Position numbers and translations under genes: made by a program
In this document: positions 53,604 through 61,729 of the stretch, piece after piece
Layout: every line of letters begins with the position of its first letter
Position numbering within the stretch: position 1 is the stretch's first letter
Notes under the pieces: generated by a model
Database searches by the model: none
The model's input: only the letters and a program-made list of their open reading frames with translations
What the model was told of the DNA's origin: nothing
NCBI RefSeq assembly: GCF_008364795.1
Contig: NZ_VTTM01000001.1
Coordinates: forward strand, 62,001 to 126,000
Source: Azospirillum oryzae
GTDB taxonomy: Bacteria > Pseudomonadota > Alphaproteobacteria > Azospirillales > Azospirillaceae
DNA length: 64,000 nt
Direction: 5' to 3'

Positions 53604-54347
53604 ATGGTCATGCAAACGACGTCCGTTCCGCCCCGCGGCATCGAGCCCCGGACCAGCCTCACGCCGCCCGCGCCGCTGCTGGCGATGCCACCCGATTCGC
53701 CGGCTATCGAGTCATCGATTTTGGGGCCTGCTGGTGTGGCCTTCTTCGACTTCGACGGGACGCTGATCCATGGCGACAGCCTGCCGATGTTCGTCGGCGA
53801 GGTGATCGGCCGGCGCCGCGCCGCCCTGGCATTGGCCGATGCCATCCGATCGGCCCTGCACCGCCATGTCCGCGGCCGCGGCCCGGGCTGCGATTTTCCG
53901 GGGTCGGTCAAGGCGATCTATCTGAAGCGCACCCTGCGCGGCCTGCCGGTGGCCGACGCGCTGGCCGCGGCGGAGCGGATGGTCCCGCGCGTGCGCTGGC
54001 ACCAGCCGATGCTCGACGTGCTGAAGGAGCATCGCCGGCAGGGCCGCCGCGTGGTGGTCGCCACCGGCGCGCTCGACCTCTACATGCCGGCGCTGCTGCG
54101 CAGGTTGGAGGTGGACGACCTGCTGGCGACGGGCATGGAGGTGGTGGACGGCAGGCTGACCGGCCGGCTCAGCACCGCCAACTGCGTGCGGCTGGACAAG
54201 GCGGAACGGGTGACGGGCTGGATCGCCGGCAACGGCCCGGTCGCAGCCACCTGGGGCTATGGCAACCATCCCAGCGACCTGCCGATGCTGGCGCTGATGC
54301 ACAAGGGCGAAGTGGTCCGTATTCGACGAAGGTCGAACCACAGGTAG
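53604..54347 (+). CDS. HAD-superfamily phosphatase, subfamily IB
   Basis: The 247-residue protein has the nucleophile motif FFDFDGTLIHGDS, motif II in VVVATGALDLYM, and the C-terminal GYGNHPSDLPMLALMH, where the usual GNSxxDxPML is slightly changed. A helical cap lies between. It belongs to the SerB-like IB group that acts on small phosphates, including lipid or serine phosphates. The first ~40 residues are low complexity, so the true start may lie closer to the DFDGT motif. Confidence 0.87.
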   Translation: MVMQTTSVPPRGIEPRTSLTPPAPLLAMPPDSPAIESSILGPAGVAFFDFDGTLIHGDSLPMFVGEVIGRRRAALALADAIRSALHRHVRGRGPGCDFPGSVKAIYLKRTLRGLPVADALAAAERMVPRVRWHQPMLDVLKEHRRQGRRVVVATGALDLYMPALLRRLEVDDLLATGMEVVDGRLTGRLSTANCVRLDKAERVTGWIAGNGPVAATWGYGNHPSDLPMLALMHKGEVVRIRRRSNHR

Positions 54348-54423
54348 CGGCCGTTTACAACCCGTCCACCCACCCGCATACTCCCCTCGTCCATAACAAA
54401 AACATGATGGACGGAGGGGGAAC

Positions 54424-54798
54424 GTGGCTTTCAGCATCGAAGCGGACATCCGGATGCCGGGTTACGGCGGGCGCCGCGCCGTGGTCGCCGATGCCGACCG
54501 CATCCAGCGCGAGGCACTGGCCGGCCATCTGTCCGGCCGCGGCTTCCAGGTTTCGCAGACCGCCGGTGCGCTGGAGGCCCTGACCCTCATCGGTGCGGAG
54601 GCGCCGGTCGTGGCCTTGCTGCCGCTGGATCATGAGGGCGACGAGGGCGACCGCGCCGCGGCACTGGCGGCGATGCTCTATCCGCAGACGCGCATCCTGA
54701 TGACCGGCCCGCGCATGCCGAACCTGCCCTTCCCCATCCTGCCCCGCCCGGTCGATCTGACCGCGCTCGACCGCTGGCTGGACGAGGCGACGCCCTAA
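54424..54798 (+). CDS. Degenerate receiver-domain protein (pseudo-receiver)
   Basis: The 124-residue protein follows the receiver fold (RRAVVADADRIQREALAGHLSGRGF; VVALLPLD; ILMTGP; LPRPVDLTALDRWL). The phospho-acceptor position at the end of strand 3 is Pro (LLPLD for LLDL) and the switch Lys before the conserved Pro is Arg. Phosphorylation is therefore unlikely. GTG 54424 follows GGAGGGGG. No output domain is attached. Confidence 0.7.
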   Translation: MAFSIEADIRMPGYGGRRAVVADADRIQREALAGHLSGRGFQVSQTAGALEALTLIGAEAPVVALLPLDHEGDEGDRAAALAAMLYPQTRILMTGPRMPNLPFPILPRPVDLTALDRWLDEATP

Positions 54799-54810
54799 AA
54801 GCCGGACAGC

Positions 54811-55692
54811 CTAAAAGCTCCGCACGCGCTCCAGCTTCTGCGGGTTTGCGACCTGATAGACCCGCAGGATGCGACCATCGGCAACATCGAAGGCCAGCAC
54901 GCTGCGGAACGACCCGCCCAGCTCGGCCAGCAACCCCGGCCCGCCATTGACCCGCACCGGTACGAATCGGAAGCCGAGGGCGCGCTTGCGCTGGACGCCG
55001 ATCAGGAAGCGGGCGATGCGGTCGGCGCCGAACAGCGGGTTGACCGCCGTCCGCACCATCCCGCCGCCATCGCTCAGCCACTGGGCGTCGTCCGACAGCA
55101 GGGCGACGATGGCGGCATAGTCGCGCCGCACGCTGGCCTCGGCGAAGGCGGCAGCCAGACGGCGTCCGGCATCCGGATCGGCCATCGCGGCGGACGGCTC
55201 GGCCATGCGGGCGCGGGCGCGCCGCATGATCTGGCGGCAGGCCTCGACCGACTTGCCCAGCATCGCCGCGATTTCCGCGTAATCCAAATCCATCGCCTCG
55301 CGCAGGACGAAGACCGCCCGCTGGTCCGGCGCCAGCCGTTCCAGCAGCAGGAGCATCGCCAGCGGCACCGACTCGGACTCCGAACCGTCCTCCGACCCGT
55401 CCTCCCAATCGGCGACCTCGGGCTCGGGCAGCCACAGCCCGTAATAACGTTCCCGCGCCACCCGGGCGGAGCGCAGCCGGTCGAGCGCCAGCCGCGTCAC
55501 CAGCGTCGTCAGAAAGGCGGGGGCCGACCCGACGCTGCCGGGCGCCACCGCGGACCAGCGCAGCCAGGCGTCCTGCAGCGTGTCCTCCGCCTCCGCCACC
55601 GAACCGAGCAGCCGGTAGGCCAGGGCGCGCAGCCGTGCCCGCTCGCCCGCAAAGGCGGCGAGCGCGGTGTCCGGGTCGGCCAGCGCCGTCAC
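54811..55692 (-). CDS. ECF41-type RNA polymerase sigma factor
   Basis: The 293-residue protein has sigma-2 (LRALAYRLLGSVAEAEDTLQDAWLRW) and sigma-4 (LDYAEIAAMLGKSVEACRQIMRRARARM). A C-terminal SnoaL-like domain carries ECF41 marks: WLPEP in the linker, SDGGGMVRTAVNPLFG, and NPQKLERV at the end. In this group the C-terminal domain acts as a fused regulator. It overlaps the upstream carboxymuconolactone decarboxylase gene by 4 nt, the standard ECF41 partner. Confidence 0.93.
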   Translation of the reverse strand: MTALADPDTALAAFAGERARLRALAYRLLGSVAEAEDTLQDAWLRWSAVAPGSVGSAPAFLTTLVTRLALDRLRSARVARERYYGLWLPEPEVADWEDGSEDGSESESVPLAMLLLLERLAPDQRAVFVLREAMDLDYAEIAAMLGKSVEACRQIMRRARARMAEPSAAMADPDAGRRLAAAFAEASVRRDYAAIVALLSDDAQWLSDGGGMVRTAVNPLFGADRIARFLIGVQRKRALGFRFVPVRVNGGPGLLAELGGSFRSVLAFDVADGRILRVYQVANPQKLERVRSF

Positions 55693-56141
55693 GCCGCCAT
55701 CCCGACGGCGGTGCCCTCGATATGCTGGGCGATACCGATGCGGTTCCAGGCGTTGATCTGCGCCGCCGTCACGGTCAGTTGGGCAATCTGCTCGGCGCTG
55801 AAATGGCGTTGCAGCGCCCGGTAGGCTTCGTCGATGCGGTCATGCTGGGTGCGGGTCAGCACCTCGGCCCAGGCGAAGGCGGCGCGCTCGTCCGGCAGGA
55901 ACAGGTCCGACCGCTCCCACCCGGCAAGGGCGGCGATGCGCTGGTCGGACTGGCCGTCATGGCGGGCTTCCTTGGTATGCAGGTCGATGCAATAGGTGCA
56001 GCCGTTGATCTGCGACACGCGCAGGTCGATCAGGTGGACCAGCCCGGTCGGCAGGCCGCTGCCGCGGATGGCCTTGGCGGTGGCGAAGAGCGTGGCGTAA
56101 AGGGACGGGGCATCGGCGGCGACGGTGAAACGGAAAGCCAT
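55689..56141 (-). CDS. Carboxymuconolactone decarboxylase/AhpD-family protein
   Basis: The 150-residue protein has the AhpD-like core with the redox pair in LRVSQINGCTYCIDLHTKEAR, and TVTAAQINAWNRIGIA near the end. Such proteins reduce peroxides or act on lactones. It is the first gene of the ECF41 unit and is preceded by an ECF41-like promoter. ATG 56141 is chosen because GAGG is 9 nt upstream; ATGs at 56150 and 56156 lie against or before that site. Confidence 0.9.
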   Translation of the reverse strand: MAFRFTVAADAPSLYATLFATAKAIRGSGLPTGLVHLIDLRVSQINGCTYCIDLHTKEARHDGQSDQRIAALAGWERSDLFLPDERAAFAWAEVLTRTQHDRIDEAYRALQRHFSAEQIAQLTVTAAQINAWNRIGIAQHIEGTAVGMAA

Positions 56142-56177
56142 GGTGTTCATCCTCATCTGGAGTGTCTTCACCCCCAT

Positions 56178-56204
56178 GACGGGGCGCACATCTCCAGCGT
56201 GACG
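56178..56204 (-). promoter_or_regulatory. ECF41-type autoregulated promoter
   Basis: Minus strand: CGTCACG (56204-56198), 16 nt, CGTC (56181-56178). This is close to the reported ECF41 consensus TGTCACA/CGTC. It lies about 37 nt before the AhpD-like start, so the sigma factor likely activates its own operon. Confidence 0.6.
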
Positions 56205-56238
56205 CATGGCTGCCTTGCGCTTGGCTCAAGCGCGCACC

Positions 56239-56496
56239 TCAGGCGTCGCCGAGCAGCCCCACCGCCTCGCGCAGGATGGCGATCTTGGCGGCGAACCGGC
56301 CCTCGGGATCGCTCTCGCCGATCAGCTGGATCATGATCCCGAGCGCATGGGCGACGCGCGGCGCCATGCCCGGCCGCTCGCGCACGCGGACGGCAAGCTC
56401 GGCCAGCGCCGGCCGGTAGGGACGCCCTTCGAACCCGTCGGTGGCGATCGACTCGAATTGGTTGGCAAGGTCGAGGATCTCGCGGTTGTCGGTCAT
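56239..56496 (-). CDS. Small helical protein of unknown function (85 aa)
   Basis: The 85-residue protein is soluble and probably all helical (REILDLANQFESIA; RPALAELAVRVRERP; RVAHALGIMIQLIGES; FAAKIAILREAVGLL). It lies 16 nt after the DsrE-like gene and is likely part of that operon with the MoeB-like gene. It has no recognised domain. It may be a partner or substrate carrier in a sulfur-transfer process, but that is inferred from location alone. Confidence 0.6.
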   Translation of the reverse strand: MTDNREILDLANQFESIATDGFEGRPYRPALAELAVRVRERPGMAPRVAHALGIMIQLIGESDPEGRFAAKIAILREAVGLLGDA

Positions 56497-56512
56497 GCTC
56501 TATCCAACAGCC

Positions 56513-57001
56513 TCAGACGAACAGCATGGCGCCGCCGCCCGGCGCCTCGTTGAGGAAGGTGACGACGCCGCCGGTGGCGACCGGAACATCCGCGCGCAGC
56601 GAAACGCCCGGCGGCAACCCCAGCGCGCGCAGCCCCATCTCGCAGGCCATCACCGTGACGCCCATGGCGACGCAGGCCTCCAGCAATTCCTCGAAGGTGG
56701 CGAGGCCGTGGGTGGCGAAATACCGGTCGCGCGCCACCGGCGTGCTGCCGTCGTCGGCCGGGTCCAGGTCGTGCCAGCCCAGCACCCCCGGCTCCGTCTC
56801 ATGCACCAGGGCACGCAGGGCGCGGCCGGTGAAGAACAGCGTGACCTTGCGGTTGGTGGCCGCAGCGGCGCTGGCCATCACCAGCGCGTAATGGACGCGG
56901 TCGAAGCCGCCGGCGAATAAGACGATGGACAGGGCCGACGTGCCGCCGGCTCCCGTCGCCGGTATTGGGTTGGGCATGGTTTCAGGCAGGGCAGTGGACA
57001 T
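56513..57001 (-). CDS. DsrE-like sulfur-transfer family protein
   Basis: The 162-residue protein has the DsrE/DsrF-like fold: SIVLFAGGFDRVHYALVMASAAAATNRKVTLFFTGRALRAL and the second-half GVTVMACEMGLRALGL. That segment carries the single candidate active cysteine. Such proteins pass persulfide sulfur. It is encoded between a MoeB-like activator (34 nt upstream) and an 85-residue helical protein. The first ~20 residues are low complexity. Confidence 0.8.
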   Translation of the reverse strand: MSTALPETMPNPIPATGAGGTSALSIVLFAGGFDRVHYALVMASAAAATNRKVTLFFTGRALRALVHETEPGVLGWHDLDPADDGSTPVARDRYFATHGLATFEELLEACVAMGVTVMACEMGLRALGLPPGVSLRADVPVATGGVVTFLNEAPGGGAMLFV

Positions 57002-57034
57002 GGTGGCCGCCTCCCGTCGTTGCCGTGGCGCCCG

Positions 57035-57823
<789 letters not shown>

Positions 57824-57918
57824 GGCCCGCAGCATAGCGCAAGGACGGGCCGTTGCAGCAACATTCGATGCCGCGTTTTCCGCAAGCCGGCAGTGCCGCC
57901 GGTCAGGACCCGGTCCCG

Positions 57919-58716
57919 TTATGCTTTGGTTGAAGTGGTCGTGGGCTTCGCTTCCGATGCCCACTGGCGCAGCCGGTCCTGACGTTCGCGCAGAGTCTTC
58001 TGGATGGCGCTTTCCTGGTTGAGGCCGCTGTCCGACAGGTCCGGATTGCGCGGGACGAAGCTCAGCCGGAAATCCGTCGGGCTCTTCAGGCTGGACGGCG
58101 GCACCACCACCATCGAATATTGGCCGGGTTCCAGCTTGTAGGTCGGCTTCTGCAGAAAGTTCTGCTCCGCATCGGTCTTGCCCGAGTCGCTGGCGGCCAC
58201 CACCTTGCCGTCCTTGTCCATCATCGCCCAGCGTGTGTTGGCCAGCGAGATGTCGGCGGTGAAGGTGCCGCCCTGCACGACGTTGAAGGTGTGCTTCTGG
58301 ACGCCGGTGTCGCCGTTCCCCGGCGGCTGTGCGGTGCCCTTCAAGGTCGCGCCGCCGCCGGTCACCAGGACGTTCTGCCGTTCCGTGACGTCCATCGAAT
58401 AGTCGCGCACGCCGGCCGTACGGTTGGCCTGCGAAAAGGTCGCGGTGTAGGTGCCGGGTCCCAGCCGCGCGCTGGCGTCCGCCGCCGATTCCTTCGACCG
58501 GATGGTGGTCACCACCTCGTTCCGGTCGTTGCGGATCTCGACGTTGGTGAAGGTGTCGTTGATCTTGAAATTGAACTCGCCGGACTTGCTGACCGTGAAG
58601 GTCTGGCTATCGGCGTTGGCCCCGTCCGAACCGATCTTGGTCGTCTTCCCCTTGAACTGGGAGAAGGCGCTGCTCGACAGGTTCGGAACGTAGGTGGCGG
58701 CGGTAATATCCGTCAT
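57919..58716 (-). CDS. Protein with two tandem beta-sandwich repeats, unknown function
   Basis: The 265-residue protein contains two related modules. One is around SQTFTVSKSGEFNFKINDTF ... LGPGTYTATFSQ; the other is around KHTFNVVQGGTFTADISLAN ... LEPGQYSMVVVPPS. Each has the F-V-x-G-x-F pattern and GTY/GQY ending of PPC-like beta-sandwich domains. No classical signal peptide is seen. GGGGAG 8 nt before 58716 sets the start. Confidence 0.7.
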   Translation of the reverse strand: MTDITAATYVPNLSSSAFSQFKGKTTKIGSDGANADSQTFTVSKSGEFNFKINDTFTNVEIRNDRNEVVTTIRSKESAADASARLGPGTYTATFSQANRTAGVRDYSMDVTERQNVLVTGGGATLKGTAQPPGNGDTGVQKHTFNVVQGGTFTADISLANTRWAMMDKDGKVVAASDSGKTDAEQNFLQKPTYKLEPGQYSMVVVPPSSLKSPTDFRLSFVPRNPDLSDSGLNQESAIQKTLRERQDRLRQWASEAKPTTTSTKA

Positions 58717-58838
58717 GGCGGTCACTCCCCGGCGGCACGGACGGAAACGGCGGTGCGGTCACCCGGAAGATTAGCCGAAACGGCGAAATCCGTCAAATTT
58801 CGGGCCGGAATTTCGCCGCCAAGCTGCGAACCGAAGCT

Positions 58839-58869
58839 GCGGGTGGGGGCAAAGATCACCCCCACCCGC
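58839..58869. terminator. Probable terminator of cysK
   Basis: A perfect 11-bp stem (58839-58849 with 58859-58869, 9-nt loop) lies 13 nt beyond the cysK stop. There is no T-run on the minus strand. Confidence 0.6.
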
Positions 58870-58881
58870 ATTGATGCGCCT

Positions 58882-59841
58882 TTATTCCAGCCCTTCGAAC
58901 AGGGCGGTCGACAGGTAGCGTTCGGCGAAGGACGGCAGGATCACGACGATCTGCTTGCCCGCATTCTCCGCACGGGCGCCGATCTCCAGCGCCGCCGCCA
59001 GCGCCGCGCCGGACGAGATGCCGACCGGCACGCCTTCCAGGCGGGCGACGTTGCGGGCGGTCTCGAAGGCGCGCTGGTTGGAGATGCGCACCACCTCGTC
59101 GATCAGCTCCTTCTTCAGGATGTCGGGCACGAAGCCGGCCCCGATGCCCTGGATCTTGTGCGGGCCGGGCATGCCGCCGGACAGGACGGGGCTGTCTTCC
59201 GGCTCGACCGCCACCGCCTTGAAGGAGGGCTTGCGCGCCTTGATGACCTCGGCGGTGCCGGTCAGCGTGCCGCCGGTGCCGACGCCGGAGATCAGGAAAT
59301 CGACCTGACCGTCGGTATCCTTCCAGATCTCCTCCGCCGTGGTGGCGCGGTGGACGGCCGGGTTGGCGGCGTTCTTGAACTGCTGCAGCAGATAGGCGTT
59401 CGGGTCGGCGGCCAGGATCTCCTCCGCCTTGCGGATAGCGCCCTTCATGCCTTCCGCCGCCGGGGTCAGCACCAGCTCGGCGCCCAGCAGCTTCAGCATC
59501 TTGCGCCGCTCTACCGACATGCTTTCCGGCATGGTCAGGATCAGCTTGTAGCCCTTGGCGGCGGCGACGAAGGCCAGCGCGATGCCGGTGTTGCCGGAGG
59601 TGGGTTCGACCAGCGTCGTGCGGCCGGGGGCGATGGTACCGGCGGCCTCGGCGGCCTCGATCATGGCGCGGCCGATGCGATCCTTGACGCTGGCGAGCGG
59701 GTTGAAGAACTCCAGCTTGCCGATGATCTGGGCCTTCACCCCCGCCTCGGCGGCGAGGCGGTCCAGCCGCACCAGCGGCGTGGCACCGATCGTGTCGAGG
59801 ATGCTGTCGTAGATCTTGCCGCGGAACTCCGGTGCAGCCAT
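58882..59841 (-). CDS. cysK: Cysteine synthase A
   Basis: The O-acetylserine sulfhydrylase that makes cysteine from sulfide. The 319-residue protein has [17 protein letters not shown], the PLP-lysine region [19 protein letters not shown], the substrate loop [20 protein letters not shown], and [13 protein letters not shown]. It is likely controlled by the Rrf2 regulator encoded just upstream on the same strand. Confidence 0.97.
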   Translation of the reverse strand: MAAPEFRGKIYDSILDTIGATPLVRLDRLAAEAGVKAQIIGKLEFFNPLASVKDRIGRAMIEAAEAAGTIAPGRTTLVEPTSGNTGIALAFVAAAKGYKLILTMPESMSVERRKMLKLLGAELVLTPAAEGMKGAIRKAEEILAADPNAYLLQQFKNAANPAVHRATTAEEIWKDTDGQVDFLISGVGTGGTLTGTAEVIKARKPSFKAVAVEPEDSPVLSGGMPGPHKIQGIGAGFVPDILKKELIDEVVRISNQRAFETARNVARLEGVPVGISSGAALAAALEIGARAENAGKQIVVILPSFAERYLSTALFEGLE

Positions 59842-59999
59842 GATTCCACCTCTGAGATTTGTGTTATAAGTGAGTTCAACACCCCAGGCGGAGCATTATC
59901 CAGCACAGGGGCACTGTCAAACGGCAAGTGTGGCGAACGGCAAGTGGGGTGCCCCGGCCGTCCGCACCAGCCTATGCCGACCCCGTCAGCCCGACCAGA

Positions 60000-60458
60000 T
60001 CAGATGGTGAAGTCGATCCGGTCCTCGGTCTCGCTCTCCACCCCGGCGCGGCGGGCGCGCATGCACAGATCCTCGATGGTGATGGTGTCGAGCTTCGCCA
60101 TGCACTCTTCCTGCAGTTCACCCCACAGCGGGCGCACCACCTGATGGCCCAGCACGGAACCGGCCGGCTCTTCGATCGGGTCGGTGGCGGTCTCCATCGC
60201 GCGGACGACCTTGACGATCTCGCCCAGCGTGATCCGCCGCCGCTCGCGCGCCAGCCGGTAGCCGCCGCGCGGGCCCCGCACACCGGCCAGCACGCCTTCA
60301 CGCACCAGCTGCTGCAGCACCTGTTCCAGATAACGCTTCGGGATGCCCTGGCGCCGGGTGATCTCCCCCGACTGCACCGGCTCGGTGCCCGCGTTGTAGG
60401 CGATGTCGAGGACCGCCTCGATGGCGAACATCAGCTTCTTGGAGATGCGGAGCATCAC
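60000..60458 (-). CDS. Rrf2-family transcriptional regulator
   Basis: The 152-residue protein has the Rrf2 winged helix (MLRISKKLMFAIEAVLDIAY; ITRRQGIPKRYLEQVLQQLV; GVRGPRGGYRLARERRRITL). It lacks the three clustered cysteines that bind Fe-S in IscR, having only two distant ones (in EEC and DLCMR). It is more like CymR-type regulators of cysteine synthesis, and its location 158 nt upstream of cysK supports that. Translation may start at the first or second of two adjacent ATGs. Confidence 0.88.
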   Translation of the reverse strand: MMLRISKKLMFAIEAVLDIAYNAGTEPVQSGEITRRQGIPKRYLEQVLQQLVREGVLAGVRGPRGGYRLARERRRITLGEIVKVVRAMETATDPIEEPAGSVLGHQVVRPLWGELQEECMAKLDTITIEDLCMRARRAGVESETEDRIDFTI

Positions 60459-60608
60459 GAAAGACTCCCGGTGATCTGTCCATGGGCGGCCCGGCGGTGG
60501 AAAACCGCCTTCTCTCCCATTCCCGCCTGTTGGTTAAGAACCGTTTTACATCGCAAATGCGGTAATTCTCAACAGGATTTGTCGCAGACAGATTCGGGAA
60601 AATGCGCC

Positions 60609-60902
60609 TCACCCCACCGGAGCCCAGGCCACCTGCCCCAGATCCTCGCGGAAGGCGAAGCGCTTCAGGTGGTCGATCACCACCCCCTGCATGCGCTCCA
60701 TCTGCCCGGAGTCCTCCACCTCCAGGGTCAGCGTCAGTCCCGCGTCGTCGGCCGCCATGCGGCAGCGGCTGTCGGGTCCGAAGGGGACGAGGCCCTGGGT
60801 CTCGTCATAAACGACCTCGAACTTGTGCGCCCAGTGCTTGCACAGCTGGGTCATGTAGCGGCGCCCGTTCGGCGTTACGATGCGCGCGGTCGATGCGGCC
60901 AT
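60609..60902 (-). CDS. DUF2218 domain protein
   Basis: The 97-residue protein matches the DUF2218 pattern: RYMTQLCKHWAHKFEVVYDE, LTLTLEVEDSGQMERMQGVV and DHLKRFAFREDLGQVAW. Function is unknown; the family often lies beside PadR regulators and iron or siderophore genes. AGGAGA 8 nt before 60902 selects this start. It is 20 nt after the PadR gene and so likely under its control. Confidence 0.9.
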   Translation of the reverse strand: MAASTARIVTPNGRRYMTQLCKHWAHKFEVVYDETQGLVPFGPDSRCRMAADDAGLTLTLEVEDSGQMERMQGVVIDHLKRFAFREDLGQVAWAPVG

Positions 60903-60922
60903 GGTCATCGTCTCCTGTCCGG

Positions 60923-61534
60923 TCAGATGCGCTCGACGCTGCGGGCGGCGTTGTCGATGATGTCGGCGATGGCCTGGGTCTGCTCCGTCGTCAGGTCGCC
61001 GCGCGACAGGCGCATGCGCAGGGCCATCTTGAAGTTCTCGACGGCGCGGACGATCTGCGGCGACGATTCACGCTGGCGACAGGCCTTCGCATGGGCGATG
61101 CGTTCGCGCACCGCCACCACGGTCGGTTCCGCCGCCGCCAGCGCCGCAGTGCCGTCCGGCGTGATCTCGTAGAGCTTCTTGTTGCCTTCGGTGGCGCCGA
61201 CGCGGATGTGGCCCTGCTCCTCCAGCAGAGTCAGGGTCGGGTAGACGACGCCGGGGCTGGGGCTGTAGGCGCCACCGACCATCTCCTCGATCGTCTTGAT
61301 CAGGTCGTAGCCGGAGCGCGGCTTCTCCGCGATCAGCCACAGCAGGACCAGGCGCAGGTCGCCATGGTCGAAGATGCGCCGCTCGCCCCGGCCGCCTTTC
61401 CCATGGCCGCCCCAGCCTTCCCAGCCGCCGCGATGGCCGTGGCGCCCGTGCCGGCCGCGTCCCTCCGGAGCCTCGTCTTCGAATTCCGGACGCGAGAAGC
61501 GGCGGCCGTGATTGTGAAACAGGTGCCGAAACAT
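60923..61534 (-). CDS. PadR-family transcriptional regulator
   Basis: The 203-residue protein has a His/Gly/Arg-rich N-terminal tail (GRGRHGRHGHRGGWEGWGGH), which may bind metal. The PadR winged helix follows (LRLVLLWLIAEKPRSGYDLI, then SPSPGVVYPTLTLLEEQGHIR) with a C-terminal dimerisation helix. It probably represses itself and the DUF2218 gene through the palindrome at 61554-61586. The His-rich tail and DUF2218 partner hint at an iron or metal signal. Confidence 0.93.
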   Translation of the reverse strand: MFRHLFHNHGRRFSRPEFEDEAPEGRGRHGRHGHRGGWEGWGGHGKGGRGERRIFDHGDLRLVLLWLIAEKPRSGYDLIKTIEEMVGGAYSPSPGVVYPTLTLLEEQGHIRVGATEGNKKLYEITPDGTAALAAAEPTVVAVRERIAHAKACRQRESSPQIVRAVENFKMALRMRLSRGDLTTEQTQAIADIIDNAARSVERI

Positions 61535-61553
61535 GGAACCCTCTCTTGATGCA

Positions 61554-61586
61554 GTTTCGATATAACGAAAACTTAGATATATCGAA
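61554..61586. promoter_or_regulatory. Likely PadR operator
   Basis: Perfect arms TTTCGATATA (61554-61563) and TATATCGAAA (61577-61586) are separated by 13 nt. A nested TTTCG-N6-CGAAA palindrome overlaps the left arm. It is 20 nt before the padR start, in unusually AT-rich DNA. Confidence 0.7.
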
Positions 61587-61729
61587 ACTCGCTCTCAGAC
61601 AAGAGGGATCGTTCGGGCAGGCGTTCGTACCCCCGGACAAATTGCGTTCGCCTGCAAATCTCTGTCGCCCGCCCGGCCGAAGGGGCTATAACCGACGCCC
61701 TGGCATTGCTATCGCGCGTGTGTGTCCTC

